This document shows, piece by piece, positions 7,824-16,550 of a stretch of 21,565 bases of DNA. This DNA is from Oxalobacteraceae bacterium (lineage in GTDB: Bacteria > Pseudomonadota > Gammaproteobacteria > Burkholderiales > Burkholderiaceae_D). Numbering within the stretch: position 1 is the stretch's first letter; every line of letters begins with the position of its first letter. Below the pieces are notes generated by a model. That model was given only the letters and a program-made list of their open reading frames with translations, searched no databases and was not told the DNA's origin. The position numbers and the translations under genes were made by a program. The stretch spans positions 1 through 21,565 of the forward strand of contig JAGKXB010000034.1 in the NCBI GenBank assembly GCA_021151485.1, written 5' to 3'.

Positions 7824-9107
7824 ATGAGCGCAGTAAACACAGCAACAACAGCCAGTTTCCGGCAAGATGCCAAAGTCATCGGCTTGGTCGGTTTGGCACA
7901 TGGCGTGTCGCATTTCTTCCAATTGATTTTGGCGCCTTTATTCCCCTGGCTGAAAGTGGCGTTTTCTTTGTCTTACGCTGAGCTGGGTTTGCTGATGACG
8001 GGGTTTTTCTTCGTCTCTGGCTTTGGTCAGGCATTTGCTGGGTTTGTGGTGGATAAAATCGGTCCACGTACTGTGTTGTGCGCAGGCATGGCGTGTTTGG
8101 CTGTGGCGGCATTATTGTTGTCAAGTGCACAGAGCTACTCTGTTTTATTGGCTAGTTCGATGTTGGCGGGTTTGGGTAACTGTGTATTTCACCCATCTGA
8201 TTACACTTTGCTCAATAAACGGGTGTCGGTTGCCAGATTGGGGCATGCATTTTCTGTCCATGGGATTTCAGGCAATCTGGGTTGGGCGGCAGCACCGGTG
8301 TTTTTGACGGCTATTGCGGGTGGTTTTGGTTGGCGTACTGCTTTGTTGGCAGCTGCCTTGTTGCCATTGACCGTCTTGATTCTATTCGCTTTTTCGAGTG
8401 AAACATTGGATGGTAGGGAGGATGCAACGGAAAAGTCTCTTGCTTCATCTTCGTCATCCAATGGAAAAAATGGTGATGCTGTTGGCAATGTTAGTGACGG
8501 TAGTGCGGTCAATTTCATGCGCCTGCCAGCAGTGTGGATGTGTTTTGCGTTTTTCTGTATTACGGCAATGTCGGTTGGTGGTGTGCAAAGTTTTGCCACT
8601 GCCAGTTTACAAAGTATGTACGGCATGTCATTGGCCTGGGCGACGGCGGGGTATACCGCTTATATGTTGACGTCGGCATGTGGCATGTTGTGGGGCGGAT
8701 TTTTGGCAGCAAAATCGACTCGCCCTGATCGCACGATTGCGCGTGCATTTATCAGTTCCGGCATCCTGGCTTTGATTGTTGCCACTGGCGTGTTGTCGCC
8801 GATGATGGCAATCATCTTCATGGCGGGTATCGGTTTTGGCGCTGGTGTTGCTGGGCCATCACGTGATTTGTTGGTCCGGGTTGCCGCTCCTAAAAACGCA
8901 ACAGGACGTGTGTATGGTGTAGTGTATTCTGGTCTGGATCTTGGTTTGGTTGGCGCACCTGTATTCTTTGGTACCTTAATGGACCGTCATCATCCATCTT
9001 GGGTGTTTGTTGGAATCGGTGTGTTTCAGATATTGGCGATAGCGACAGCGGTCAAGGCCGGTAGTAAAAGTGCCCAAAAATCCATTGCAGTACAAGCGGC
9101 CGTCTAA
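7824..9107 (+). CDS. MFS transporter
   Basis: The 427-residue protein has about 12 hydrophobic segments in two halves. A polar Ser/Asp/Gly-rich linker at about residues 195-230, rich in charged residues, is the usual central cytoplasmic loop. After the second segment VVDKIGPRTVL resembles the MFS signature G-x-x-x-D-R-x-G-R-R. The first helix (GLAHGVSHFFQLILAPLFPWL) resembles fosmidomycin-resistance-type and related uncharacterised MFS proteins of Burkholderiales. The substrate cannot be predicted. AGGA at 7814-7817 is the ribosome binding site. It follows clpB by 26 bp without a visible terminator, so read-through from clpB is likely. Confidence 0.9.
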   Translation: MSAVNTATTASFRQDAKVIGLVGLAHGVSHFFQLILAPLFPWLKVAFSLSYAELGLLMTGFFFVSGFGQAFAGFVVDKIGPRTVLCAGMACLAVAALLLSSAQSYSVLLASSMLAGLGNCVFHPSDYTLLNKRVSVARLGHAFSVHGISGNLGWAAAPVFLTAIAGGFGWRTALLAAALLPLTVLILFAFSSETLDGREDATEKSLASSSSSNGKNGDAVGNVSDGSAVNFMRLPAVWMCFAFFCITAMSVGGVQSFATASLQSMYGMSLAWATAGYTAYMLTSACGMLWGGFLAAKSTRPDRTIARAFISSGILALIVATGVLSPMMAIIFMAGIGFGAGVAGPSRDLLVRVAAPKNATGRVYGVVYSGLDLGLVGAPVFFGTLMDRHHPSWVFVGIGVFQILAIATAVKAGSKSAQKSIAVQAAV

Positions 9108-9172
9108 CATTGCCTAGTAGCGCCTAGCATCGCTAATTTGATTTTTATTGATTTTTAGGAAATTCCCTTTTT

Positions 9173-10096
9173 ATGTTGAGTTATCGCCATGCCTTTCATG
9201 CAGGCAATCATGCGGATGTATTGAAGCATGCTGTCCTGATCCAAATTTTGAAATATTTCATCCAGAAAGACACACCATATACCTACGTTGATACGCATTC
9301 TGGTGCTGGTATGTATGCATTGGATGGCGGCTATGCGAGCAAAAATGCTGAGTTCGAAACGGGGATTAGTCACCTGTGGAATCGCAAGGATCTTCCCGCT
9401 TCCTTGCAGGAATATGTGCAATTGATTAAGGAATTGAACCCTAGCGGCAAGTTGCGCTATTACCCAGGATCGCCTTATTGCGCTGACAAAGTCATGCGTC
9501 AGGAAGATCGCTTGCGTTTGTTTGAATTGCATCCTAGTGACAGTAAAATTTTGCAGGAAAATTTTCGCAAATTGGCGGCGCATGCTGCGGCTCAGGGTAT
9601 ACGACCGAGCGGACGAGGCACGCGCATCATGATTCAGAAAGGGGATGGTTTTCAAGGATTGAAAGCCATGTTGCCACCGCCATCGCGTCGCGGTGTGGTG
9701 CTGATCGATCCTCCTTATGAAGACAAAACTGATTATCGGCGCGTTAAAGAATGTTTGACAGATGCATTGGTGCGTTTTGCGACGGGAACGTATGTGGTGT
9801 GGTATCCCATTTTGCAGAGATCGGAATCGCGCCAATTGCCTGAGCAACTGAAAAACTTACCTGCACAGGATTGGTTGAATGTGACTTTGTCGGTAAGTAC
9901 ACCATCTCCCGATGGTTTTGGTTTGCACAGTAGCGGGATGTTTATTCTCAATCCGCCTTGGACTTTGGCGCCAATTTTGCAAGAAATGATGCCGTATCTG
10001 GTCTCTGCCTTGGGGCAAGATGAGGGGGCTAATTTTAGGCTTGAGGCCGGATCCCTAGCGCATGATGCGAAGAGAAAGACAGGATTTCTTAAATGA
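9173..10096 (+). CDS. rlmJ: 23S rRNA (adenine(2030)-N6)-methyltransferase RlmJ
   Basis: RlmJ methylates A2030 of 23S rRNA using S-adenosylmethionine. The N-terminus MLSYRHAFHAGNHADVLKH is the family hallmark and fixes the start. YVDTHSGAGMY (about 38-48) is the SAM-binding loop, and DPPYE at 179-183 is the catalytic motif of N6-adenine methyltransferases. At 307 residues it is longer than E. coli RlmJ (280). Part of the extra length is in a segment before DPPYE containing a run of small and basic residues. The Shine-Dalgarno AGGA (9157-9160) is 12 nt from the ATG, rather far. A rho-independent terminator follows. Confidence 0.95.
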   Translation: MLSYRHAFHAGNHADVLKHAVLIQILKYFIQKDTPYTYVDTHSGAGMYALDGGYASKNAEFETGISHLWNRKDLPASLQEYVQLIKELNPSGKLRYYPGSPYCADKVMRQEDRLRLFELHPSDSKILQENFRKLAAHAAAQGIRPSGRGTRIMIQKGDGFQGLKAMLPPPSRRGVVLIDPPYEDKTDYRRVKECLTDALVRFATGTYVVWYPILQRSESRQLPEQLKNLPAQDWLNVTLSVSTPSPDGFGLHSSGMFILNPPWTLAPILQEMMPYLVSALGQDEGANFRLEAGSLAHDAKRKTGFLK

Positions 10097-10104
10097 GTAT
10101 GAAG

Positions 10105-10138
10105 GGGCACCGTTTTAAAAATACTGGTGCCCTATTTT
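10105..10138. terminator. Rho-independent terminator between convergent genes
   Basis: GGGCACC (10105-10111) pairs with GGTGCCC (10126-10132) around a 14-nt AT-rich loop, and TATTTT follows on the plus strand. It lies just behind rlmJ and about 70 bp from the end of the minus-strand secreted-protein gene. It may serve both directions, though the T-run is better for rlmJ. Confidence 0.7.
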
Positions 10139-10205
10139 GAGAAAGATTGTTGTGTATTGTTTATTTAGTAGAGTATTAAGTTTTTGTTGTCTTGTTAATT
10201 GTTCT

Positions 10206-10925
10206 TTACATGCACAATCCAAAAGCTCGAACAACACCACCCAATCTCATTAGTAGGACTGAGACTGTGTAACTGTCTAAATTTCCACCTGAATACGTAG
10301 GTCTAGCAGTGCCTACTTTAAAAGACATCGCCTTAATTCTATCGCCATCTAATGGACCATCTTCATAGCTTTTTAGGCCAGAACCAACGGACTCAATATT
10401 TACCAGGGGAAGATAGTGTACTTCGTCGCCTTTTGCTGCAAAGTTTATGGTGCCTTCTTCTTTAGGGTCTCCGCTTGCTGTTTCTCTGGCTCGTATGAGT
10501 AATTCAGGGGCATTATCCATTGGCCCCGTTATTTTTCCCATACTGTCATCTACGGTAAAAACGGTTTTGCCACGAATGTATACGTTATCGTCTCCCTCTC
10601 TATGGAGATAAACTCTGGGAAGTTTTTTATCTGGGGTTTGTTCCCCGATCCAAGCACTCATGCGAGAGGCGACACGTGCTACTCTGGCAGTTTTTCCACT
10701 TGGATCAGGCAAGCTAACCAAGCAATCGGCTAAATTTCTAGATGATGGTAGTTTTAATACATTGCTAATTTTATTTATTTGGTCAGTACTCATAGGTTGA
10801 CCATTAATTTTGATGTCGCCAAATCGTACACCTTCATTTTTTTTGGGTACCGTTTGGGGGGTAAATCCAGCGTAGACGCTTGATGCAACCATGGTCAATA
10901 GCATCACAAATATCTTCGATTTCAT
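10206..10925 (-). CDS. Secreted (periplasmic) protein of unknown function
   Basis: I do not recognise a family. The 239-residue product begins with a clear Sec signal peptide (MKSKIFVMLLTMVASSVYA, cleavage expected after A19). The mature part is soluble, with no further membrane segment and no lipobox. It has two cysteines, one in NLADCLVSL and one at the extreme end (GLCM), which could form a disulfide. DSYTVSVLLMRLGG near the end suggests a closing beta strand. The ribosome binding site is strong (AGGAG opposite 10931-10935). It stands apart from the methyltransferase gene by 166 bp, so it probably has its own promoter. In related genomes the signal-peptide peptidase gene sppA often lies near here (from memory), and this gene is not sppA. 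Confidence 0.85.
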   Translation of the reverse strand: MKSKIFVMLLTMVASSVYAGFTPQTVPKKNEGVRFGDIKINGQPMSTDQINKISNVLKLPSSRNLADCLVSLPDPSGKTARVARVASRMSAWIGEQTPDKKLPRVYLHREGDDNVYIRGKTVFTVDDSMGKITGPMDNAPELLIRARETASGDPKEEGTINFAAKGDEVHYLPLVNIESVGSGLKSYEDGPLDGDRIKAMSFKVGTARPTYSGGNLDSYTVSVLLMRLGGVVRAFGLCM

Positions 10926-10989
10926 ATCCTCTCCTTTTCTTTAAATAAAATAGTGCTTACGGAAGCATGGTAGTGTCTACTCATCGTTA

Positions 10990-11025
10990 TTGCAATTATT
11001 GTTTTGGCAACAATTGGAATTGTAA
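10990..11025. other. Bulged hairpin between two minus-strand genes
   Basis: TTGCAATTATTGTT (10990-11003) can pair with AACAAT (11009-11014) and, after a 3-nt bulge, AATTGTAA (11018-11025), giving about 14 pairs including one G-T. It lies in the 166-bp gap upstream of the secreted-protein gene and downstream of the methyltransferase gene. No T-run follows on the minus strand, so it is a weak terminator candidate; an operator or leader element is equally possible. Nothing else in the gap is recognisable. Confidence 0.35.
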
Positions 11026-11091
11026 AGGTATCAAAATCGTGGCATAAGTTGTATTAGTTCAGATTAAGTCAATACTGATGTTTTAACAAAA

Positions 11092-11847
11092 TCAATGAGC
11101 TGCTAAAAATAAAAACACCGTCGGCTTTTTATGGAAATCAGGGGCTTTGCCTGTTGATAACTTGTTTTGCCACGTCGCCGCCGGATAAGTTTGAATAGAC
11201 TCCGTTGCCAGACTTAAATTCGTTGCAACGCAAATCAAAGTGCTGGGCTGGCAATGCGCAATCAACGCTTCCAGCAAAACCTGATTGCGGTAGGGCGTTT
11301 CAATAAAAATTTGCGTTTGTTTGTCATGCTTGGAACGTTGTTCTAGCTCTTTGATGCGTTTGCCTCGTTGCGTTGCATCGTTCGGCAAATAGCCGTTAAA
11401 AGCAAAACTCTGGCCATTTAAACCGCTCGCCATGATGGCCAGCAATAAAGACGAAGGACCAACTAGCGGTTGGACTTTGATGCCACGTTGATGCGCCAGC
11501 TGTACCAGATTAGCACCTGGATCCGCCACGGCGGGGACGCCGGCTTCTGAAATTAAACCCGCATTTTGGTTGTTTAAAAGAGGTATCAGAAAATCGGGTA
11601 GTGTGGCAATGTTGGTGTTGACATTTAATTCTGCGATATTGATTTCTTGTAATGGTTTGATAAGCGGGTGGCGACTGGCGATCAATTTCAAAAATGCCCG
11701 TGTTGTTTTGGCATTTTCAGCAATAAAGTAATCAAGCTGCGCCGTCATCTTTTGCACTTGTTCAGGAATGATGTGTGTCAGCTGATCGTCGGCTGGAAGG
11801 TCGGTGTTACCTAGGGTGTTGGGAATGAGATAAAGAATACCTGGCAT
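11092..11847 (-). CDS. SAM-dependent methyltransferase, RsmI-like (tetrapyrrole methylase family)
   Basis: The 251-residue protein belongs to the tetrapyrrole-methylase fold shared with RsmI, which 2'-O-methylates C1402 of 16S rRNA. The core segment GLISEAGVPAVADPG followed by VQPLVGPSSLLLAIMASGL matches the RsmI motifs G-L-I-S-D-A-G-T-P-x-x-x-D-P-G and P-x-x-G-P. FNGYLP and IFIETPYRN are also RsmI-type. The N-terminus is not the typical RsmI one, and in Burkholderiales this Maf-linked gene is commonly a second, uncharacterised copy apart from true rsmI. The target is therefore uncertain. It lies 27 bp behind yceF on the same strand and is probably cotranscribed with it. No clear Shine-Dalgarno precedes the ATG. 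Confidence 0.88.
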   Translation of the reverse strand: MPGILYLIPNTLGNTDLPADDQLTHIIPEQVQKMTAQLDYFIAENAKTTRAFLKLIASRHPLIKPLQEINIAELNVNTNIATLPDFLIPLLNNQNAGLISEAGVPAVADPGANLVQLAHQRGIKVQPLVGPSSLLLAIMASGLNGQSFAFNGYLPNDATQRGKRIKELEQRSKHDKQTQIFIETPYRNQVLLEALIAHCQPSTLICVATNLSLATESIQTYPAATWQNKLSTGKAPDFHKKPTVFLFLAAH

Positions 11848-11874
11848 ATTTGGTTATTGATATTTATTGAATAT

Positions 11875-12495
11875 TTAAGCAGTAAAAAACGGCATGCCAG
11901 CGCGACGCAACATGGTGGTGAGCGCAATTAATGGTAAGCCTGTGAGAGCGGTGGGATCGGTGCTTTCGATTTTTTCAATCAAAGCAATACCTAGGCCTTC
12001 ATTTTTCGCACTACCTGCGCAATCGTAGGGTTGCTCAATGCGTAAATAAGCATCTAATTCGTGATCAGGAAGATTGCGAAACGTCACGAGTGTGGTGATG
12101 TTTTCAACTTGTATGGCTCCATCTTCTTCGTGATGTTTTCTACTATCCAATAAGCACAAGGCACTATGAAAAATCACGCTGCGACCACGCATTTTTTGTA
12201 ATTGTCGTAGTGCGTTATCGTGATTGCCCGGCTTGCCGATTTGTTCGCCATCCATCGTTGCGACTTGGTCTGATCCAATCACCAATGCACCGGAAGCATG
12301 AGTGGCGATGACACTCGCCTTATTTTTTGCCAGGCGTAATGCTGTGGCAGGAGGTGTTTCATCCGCATGTGCGGTTTCATCGATATTGGGCACCATGGTT
12401 TCAAATGGAAAACGCAGGCGGGAGAGTAATTCTTTGCGATAAGGTGAGCTGGAAGCAAGGATTAAACGAGGTAGAAGATCAGAGGCGGCGGACAT
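11875..12495 (-). CDS. yceF: Maf-like nucleotide pyrophosphatase YceF (7-methyl-GTP type)
   Basis: Maf proteins hydrolyse non-canonical nucleoside triphosphates to monophosphates. The 206 residues show LILASSSPYRKELL at the start, NIDET near 38-42, and VIGSDQVATMDGEQIGKP. The S-D-Q sequence, where dTTP/UTP-specific Maf (YhdE) has A-D-T, points to the YceF branch acting on m7GTP. It is divergent from yceD with 72 bp between the two starts, preserving the yceF/yceD/rpmF/plsX neighbourhood also known in E. coli. Ser and Arg of S-x-x-R-K, the acidic pair and the Lys of G-K-P are all present, so it should be active. Confidence 0.94.
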   Translation of the reverse strand: MSAASDLLPRLILASSSPYRKELLSRLRFPFETMVPNIDETAHADETPPATALRLAKNKASVIATHASGALVIGSDQVATMDGEQIGKPGNHDNALRQLQKMRGRSVIFHSALCLLDSRKHHEEDGAIQVENITTLVTFRNLPDHELDAYLRIEQPYDCAGSAKNEGLGIALIEKIESTDPTALTGLPLIALTTMLRRAGMPFFTA

Positions 12496-12506
12496 GTCTT
12501 AAGTCT

Positions 12507-12536
12507 TTGACGTATAAGGAAAAAGACTGCTATTAT
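12507..12536 (+). promoter_or_regulatory. Sigma-70 promoter of yceD-rpmF
   Basis: TTGACG (12507-12512) and TATTAT (12531-12536) are separated by 18 bp, each one mismatch from the sigma-70 consensus. Initiation near 12543 would leave a short leader before ATG 12568. The site sits in the 72-bp divergent gap between yceF and yceD. Confidence 0.75.
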
Positions 12537-12567
12537 CGCAGGTTTGTCTGCAGGGTAAGTGAGTTGT

Positions 12568-13062
12568 ATGAATGTTTTTACGATAGACGCAATTGAATTT
12601 AGCCGCCTCAATGAACGTCGCGAAGGCGAAATTGCATTAGCCGATTTAAGCCGCTTGAGCAAAGAGTGTGTCAATACCGATGGCTTGATACGCTGGTCAC
12701 TGCAAGGTGGTGTTGGGAAATTCTCTTATTCGCAGCTGACGCTCATCGTTTCTGGTGTTGTGCAATTAGTGTGCCAACGCTGTTTAACCCCATTGGAATT
12801 TAAGATTGCCTCTGAATCCGTCTTAGTGCTGGCACCCGATGAGGGGCGTGCGGACGACATGGAAATGACGTTGGATGATGATGCTGTAGATGTCATTATT
12901 GCCAGCAAAACATTGGATGTGCTGGAGTTGATAGAGGATGAGGCCTTATTGGCGCTACCTTTGGCTCCTAAGCACTTGGCGTGTCCTGATTCTGTGTTGT
13001 TAGAAGAGCACAAAAATCAAAAAGAATCACAATTCGCTATTCTTAAAACCTTAAAGCGTTAA
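12568..13062 (+). CDS. yceD: YceD/DUF177 family protein, 23S rRNA accumulation protein
   Basis: The 164-residue protein (from ATG 12568) is the DUF177 protein that almost always precedes rpmF. In bacteria and plastids it is linked to 23S rRNA accumulation. VCQRCLTPLEF carries the conserved C-x-x-C pair, an acidic stretch follows (DDMEMTLDDDAVD), and LPLAPKH with a later cysteine matches the conserved C-terminal block. A GTG at 12559 would add three residues, but the AGGG at 12552-12555 is too close to it, and MNVFTIDAIEF resembles known N-termini. It is driven by the promoter at 12507-12536 and lies 87 bp before rpmF. Confidence 0.93.
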   Translation: MNVFTIDAIEFSRLNERREGEIALADLSRLSKECVNTDGLIRWSLQGGVGKFSYSQLTLIVSGVVQLVCQRCLTPLEFKIASESVLVLAPDEGRADDMEMTLDDDAVDVIIASKTLDVLELIEDEALLALPLAPKHLACPDSVLLEEHKNQKESQFAILKTLKR

Positions 13063-13076
13063 AGTTTTAATTAACG

Positions 13077-13091
13077 TGTTAGAATAGCGGG
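13077..13091 (+). promoter_or_regulatory. Extended -10 promoter with GC-rich discriminator before rpmF
   Basis: TGTTAGAAT (13077-13085) fits the extended -10 pattern TGnTAnAAT and is followed by AGCGGGC. No good -35 is visible. The arrangement closely resembles the one before acpP. GC-rich discriminators are typical of promoters repressed by ppGpp, which would suit a ribosomal protein gene. Confidence 0.5.
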
Positions 13092-13149
13092 CTTGTTTTT
13101 AGGCATCTGAAATTGTATTCGGTGTATTAATTGTATTTTAGGAGTTGTC

Positions 13150-13329
13150 ATGGCAGTTCAACAAAATAAAAAATCCCCATCCAAGCGTGGTATGCATCGC
13201 GCGCATGATTTCTTGGTTGCGCCTCAATTGAGTACAGAGCCAACTACGGGTGAAACACATTTGCGTCACCACATTAGCCCCAATGGCTACTATCGTGGTC
13301 GCAAAGTTCTCAAGACTAAAAACGATTAA
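13150..13329 (+). CDS. rpmF: 50S ribosomal protein L32
   Basis: The 59-residue protein starts [20 protein letters not shown], the typical L32 N-terminus, and ends [16 protein letters not shown], the typical C-terminus. It has no cysteines, so it is the zinc-independent form. GGAG at 13141-13144 is an excellent ribosome binding site. It lies between yceD and plsX as in most proteobacteria, and a strong hairpin follows it. L32 sits near the peptidyl-transferase region of the large subunit. Confidence 0.98.
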   Translation: MAVQQNKKSPSKRGMHRAHDFLVAPQLSTEPTTGETHLRHHISPNGYYRGRKVLKTKND

Positions 13330-13352
13330 TCACTGATATCACCGATACCAAT

Positions 13353-13390
13353 CTGCATGGGTGCAAATACATTGCACCCATGCAGCTTTT
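13353..13390 (+). terminator. Strong hairpin after rpmF (terminator or attenuator)
   Basis: CTGCATGGGTGCAA (13353-13366) and TTGCACCCATGCAG (13372-13385) form a perfect 14-bp stem with a 5-nt loop, followed by CTTTT. The T-run is short, so termination may be partial. It separates yceD-rpmF from plsX and the fab genes. The remaining ~100 bp to plsX shows no convincing promoter, so some read-through is likely. Confidence 0.8.
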
Positions 13391-13494
13391 AGAGTTGGTG
13401 GTTTTTGTATTGCTGCAATTTTTCTCTTTACGTCATTTTGAAGCATGCCGAATTTAAGCCGTAATGCGGTTGGCGTAAGCTTTTAAATTAAAAA

Positions 13495-14532
13495 ATGACC
13501 ATTAAAATTTCTATCGATTGTATGGGTGGCGACCATGGCTTGCCCGTTACTATTCCTGCCGCTATTTCTTTTGTTAATCGTGAACCTGATGCTGAACTGA
13601 TTTTGGTCGGTTTGGAGGATCGGATTCGTGCCGAATTGCAAAAGCACAAGGCACTCAATCATCCGCGTTTAAGCATATTGCACGCTTCTGAAGTCGTCAC
13701 GATGGACGATGCATTGGAAGTGGCCTTGCGCCGCAAAAAAGATTCTTCCATGCGTGTTGCTATCCAATTGGTCAAAGACGAAAAGGCGCGAGCCTGTGTT
13801 TCTGCTGGTAATACGGGTGCGTTGATGGCGATTTCTCGTTATGTCTTGAAAACAATGTCGGGTGTTGAACGTCCTGCGATTTGCAGCATTCTTCCCAATC
13901 AAAAAGGCGGCCCAACTTATATGCTGGATTTGGGGGCCAATGTGGATTGCGAGCCGCATCATTTACACCAATTCGCCATCATGGGGTCAGCTTTGGTGGC
14001 AGCCATGGAAGACGTCGCCAAACCAACCATTGGTTTGTTGAATGTCGGCGCAGAAGATATCAAAGGCACGGAAGTCGTCAAGCAAACAGCCGAGTTGTTG
14101 CGTGCCGATCATGCGAGTGGCTTGCTCAATTTTTATGGCAATGTCGAAGGCAGTGACATTTTTAAAGGCACCACCGATATCGTGGTGTGTGATGGTTTTG
14201 TTGGAAATATTACTTTAAAAGCATCGGAAGGTTTGGCGCGTTTCTTTAAAAGTGTGCTGACAGCCGAGCTCAAAAGCAGCGTGTTCAGTTTGTTAGGCGC
14301 ATTATTGGCACGTGCTGCTTTGAAGAGAATTTCACGTCGCTTAAATCCTTCTCGTTACAACGGCGCCAGCTTGTTGGGCTTACGGGGATTGGTCTTTAAA
14401 AGCCATGGTGGCGCCGATATTTATTCGTATGAATGGGCGATTAAGCGGGCATTTGATGCGGTGAAGTACGATGTGATGTCGCGCATTGCCAATAAAATGC
14501 AAGGGCTAATGCCTCATGACGGTCAGTCTTAA
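13495..14532 (+). CDS. plsX: Phosphate acyltransferase PlsX
   Basis: PlsX makes acyl-phosphate from acyl-ACP, the acyl donor for PlsY in phosphatidic acid synthesis; it works at the inner face of the membrane. The 345-residue protein starts with [11 protein letters not shown], the family signature, and has [10 protein letters not shown] near residue 103, LDLGANVDC and [12 protein letters not shown], all conserved PlsX blocks. Length is normal. No Shine-Dalgarno is visible before ATG 13495, where the leader is A-rich. fabH begins 41 bp later. The placement links phospholipid synthesis to fatty acid initiation, as in E. coli. Confidence 0.97.
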   Translation: MTIKISIDCMGGDHGLPVTIPAAISFVNREPDAELILVGLEDRIRAELQKHKALNHPRLSILHASEVVTMDDALEVALRRKKDSSMRVAIQLVKDEKARACVSAGNTGALMAISRYVLKTMSGVERPAICSILPNQKGGPTYMLDLGANVDCEPHHLHQFAIMGSALVAAMEDVAKPTIGLLNVGAEDIKGTEVVKQTAELLRADHASGLLNFYGNVEGSDIFKGTTDIVVCDGFVGNITLKASEGLARFFKSVLTAELKSSVFSLLGALLARAALKRISRRLNPSRYNGASLLGLRGLVFKSHGGADIYSYEWAIKRAFDAVKYDVMSRIANKMQGLMPHDGQS

Positions 14533-14573
14533 TAGCAAATAGCAGTTAAACCAAACTCGGCGATTAAAACAAC

Positions 14574-15560
14574 ATGACTATTTTCAGCAAAATTATCGGC
14601 ACTGGCAGTGCTCTTCCTCCTAAGCGGATCACAAATCAAATTCTTGCAGATCAATTAGCTACCAACGGCATTGAAACATCGGATGAGTGGATTGTTTCAC
14701 GCAGCGGCATTTCAGCACGTCATTATGCTGAATCTGATACGCAATCCAGCGATCTGGCTGTAGAGGCCAGCCAGCGCGCGATTGAAATGGCAGGTTTGGC
14801 GGCTAACGATATCGACTTAATCATATTGGCCACGTCTACGCCTGATTTTTTAGGTGGCTTCCCCAGTACTGCTTGTGTTGTGCAGCGAAAACTCGGTATT
14901 GAAAATGGTTGCCCAGCGATGGACGTGCAAGCTGTGTGTAGCGGTTTTATTTATGCTTTATCGATCGCAGATAGTTTTATCAAATCCGGTGCGCACAAAA
15001 ATGTATTGGTCATCGGTGCGGAAGTTTTTTCCAAAATATTAGATTTTAATGACAGAACCACTTGTGTTTTGTTTGGCGATGGTGCGGGTGCAGTAGTGTT
15101 AAGCGCTTCTGATCAACCCGGCATATTAGCCACTAAATTACATGCCGATGGTCGTCATACCGATATTCTTTGTTTGCCAGGGAATTTGAATGGTGGTGAT
15201 GTTCAAGGCAGTGCTTTTTTGAGAATGGACGGACCTGGTGTATTCAAACTTGCTGTATCGGTGCTTGAAAAAGTGGCGAACGAGGTCTTGGAAAGCGCCA
15301 GGATGACGGCTGATCAGCTTGATTGGCTCGTTCCACACCAAGCCAATATTCGGATTATGCAAGGTACGGCTAAAAAGTTGAATTTGCCTTTGGAGAAAAT
15401 GGTCGTCACTGTTGATCAGCATGGTAATACTTCTGCGGCATCTATTCCGCTGGCACTTGATGTTGCGGTGCGTGATGGTCGAATTCAGCCAGGACAAAAT
15501 GTGTTGATGGAAGGCGTGGGGGGCGGTTTCACCTGGGGCGCCGTGTTGGTACGTATGTAA
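14574..15560 (+). CDS. fabH: Beta-ketoacyl-ACP synthase III (FabH)
   Basis: FabH condenses acetyl-CoA with malonyl-ACP to start fatty acid synthesis. The 328 residues carry the complete triad: C122 in QAVCSGF, H255 in PHQANIR and N285 in GNTSAAS. The N-terminal GTGSALP and [10 protein letters not shown] segments are typical of the family. The C-terminus [10 protein letters not shown] is the usual FabH ending. It lies between plsX and fabD with short gaps and is part of the same transcription unit. No strong Shine-Dalgarno is visible upstream of ATG 14574. Confidence 0.97.
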   Translation: MTIFSKIIGTGSALPPKRITNQILADQLATNGIETSDEWIVSRSGISARHYAESDTQSSDLAVEASQRAIEMAGLAANDIDLIILATSTPDFLGGFPSTACVVQRKLGIENGCPAMDVQAVCSGFIYALSIADSFIKSGAHKNVLVIGAEVFSKILDFNDRTTCVLFGDGAGAVVLSASDQPGILATKLHADGRHTDILCLPGNLNGGDVQGSAFLRMDGPGVFKLAVSVLEKVANEVLESARMTADQLDWLVPHQANIRIMQGTAKKLNLPLEKMVVTVDQHGNTSAASIPLALDVAVRDGRIQPGQNVLMEGVGGGFTWGAVLVRM

Positions 15561-15590
15561 TAAATTTTTAATATTCGTAAAGAGCATTAA

Positions 15591-16550
15591 ATGACTAAAT
15601 TCGCATTTGTTTTCCCTGGCCAAGGTTCACAAGCTATTGGCATGTTGGATGGTTTGAGTGATAACGCCGCCGTGCAACAAACCCTTGCTGAAGCTTCGGA
15701 TGTATTGAAATTTGATTTGCACAAATTGATACATGAAGGCCCAAAAGAAGATCTCGATTTGACTACCAATACCCAACCGGTGATGTTGACAGCGGGCGTG
15801 GCCTTGTATCGCGCGTGGATAGCTGCTGGCGGTAAAGAGCCTAGCATGGTTGCTGGCCATAGTTTGGGTGAGTACTCTGCATTGGTGGCAGCAGGCGTGA
15901 TTGCGTTTCGCGATGCCTTGCCGCTAGTGCGTTTTCGGGCGCAAGTCATGCAAGAGGCGGTGCCAGTGGGGCAGGGTTCGATGGCAGCTATTCTTGGTTT
16001 GTCTGATGAAAACGTGCAAGCGGTGTGTACAGAAGCCGCGCTTAATGCAAATAACGTAGTGGAAGTTGTGGAGGCCGTTAATTTTAATGCGCCAGCTCAA
16101 GTTGTTATTGCTGGCCATAAAAGTGCAGTTGAGCGCGCGTGTGAAATTGCTAAAGCAAAAGGTGCCAAGCGCGCTTTAATTTTGCCGGTGTCCGCGCCAT
16201 TCCATTCTTCTTTGTTAAAACCAGCTTCTGACCGTTTGCGTACTTATATGGCAGATTTGCATTTCTCCGCGCCGCAAATTCCTCTCATTAACAACGTCGA
16301 CGTTGCGATCTTGAATGATCCTGTGGGTATCAAAGATGCGTTGGTGCGTCAGGCGGCCAGCCCAGTGCGTTGGGTGGAAACAGTACAGAAATTGGCTGCG
16401 CAAGGCATGACACATGTCATTGAATGTGGCCCAGGCAAAGTATTGATGGGGTTGACCAAGCGCATTAATGGCGAATTGATTCCGGATGCTGTGACCGATC
16501 AAGCATCTTTAGACAAGGTATTGTCACTTTTAAACGAGGATTTGGCATGA
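15591..16550 (+). CDS. fabD: Malonyl-CoA:ACP transacylase (FabD)
   Basis: FabD moves malonyl groups from CoA to ACP and so supplies the extender unit for FabH and FabF. The 319-residue protein begins FAFVFPGQGSQAIGML, the family start. It has the nucleophile S91 in GHSLGEYSALVAAG and the catalytic histidine H205 in SAPFHSSLL. The final segment VIECGPGKVLMGL is also typical. Its TGA stop overlaps the fabG ATG by ATGA (16547-16550), a sign of translational coupling. Confidence 0.97.
   Translation: MTKFAFVFPGQGSQAIGMLDGLSDNAAVQQTLAEASDVLKFDLHKLIHEGPKEDLDLTTNTQPVMLTAGVALYRAWIAAGGKEPSMVAGHSLGEYSALVAAGVIAFRDALPLVRFRAQVMQEAVPVGQGSMAAILGLSDENVQAVCTEAALNANNVVEVVEAVNFNAPAQVVIAGHKSAVERACEIAKAKGAKRALILPVSAPFHSSLLKPASDRLRTYMADLHFSAPQIPLINNVDVAILNDPVGIKDALVRQAASPVRWVETVQKLAAQGMTHVIECGPGKVLMGLTKRINGELIPDAVTDQASLDKVLSLLNEDLA

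Noticed and set aside
9248..9260. TTGAAATATTTCA, nearly the same palindrome as at 22-35
   Set aside because: It lies inside rlmJ and encodes the conserved I-L-K-Y-F segment, so coincidence is the simplest explanation.
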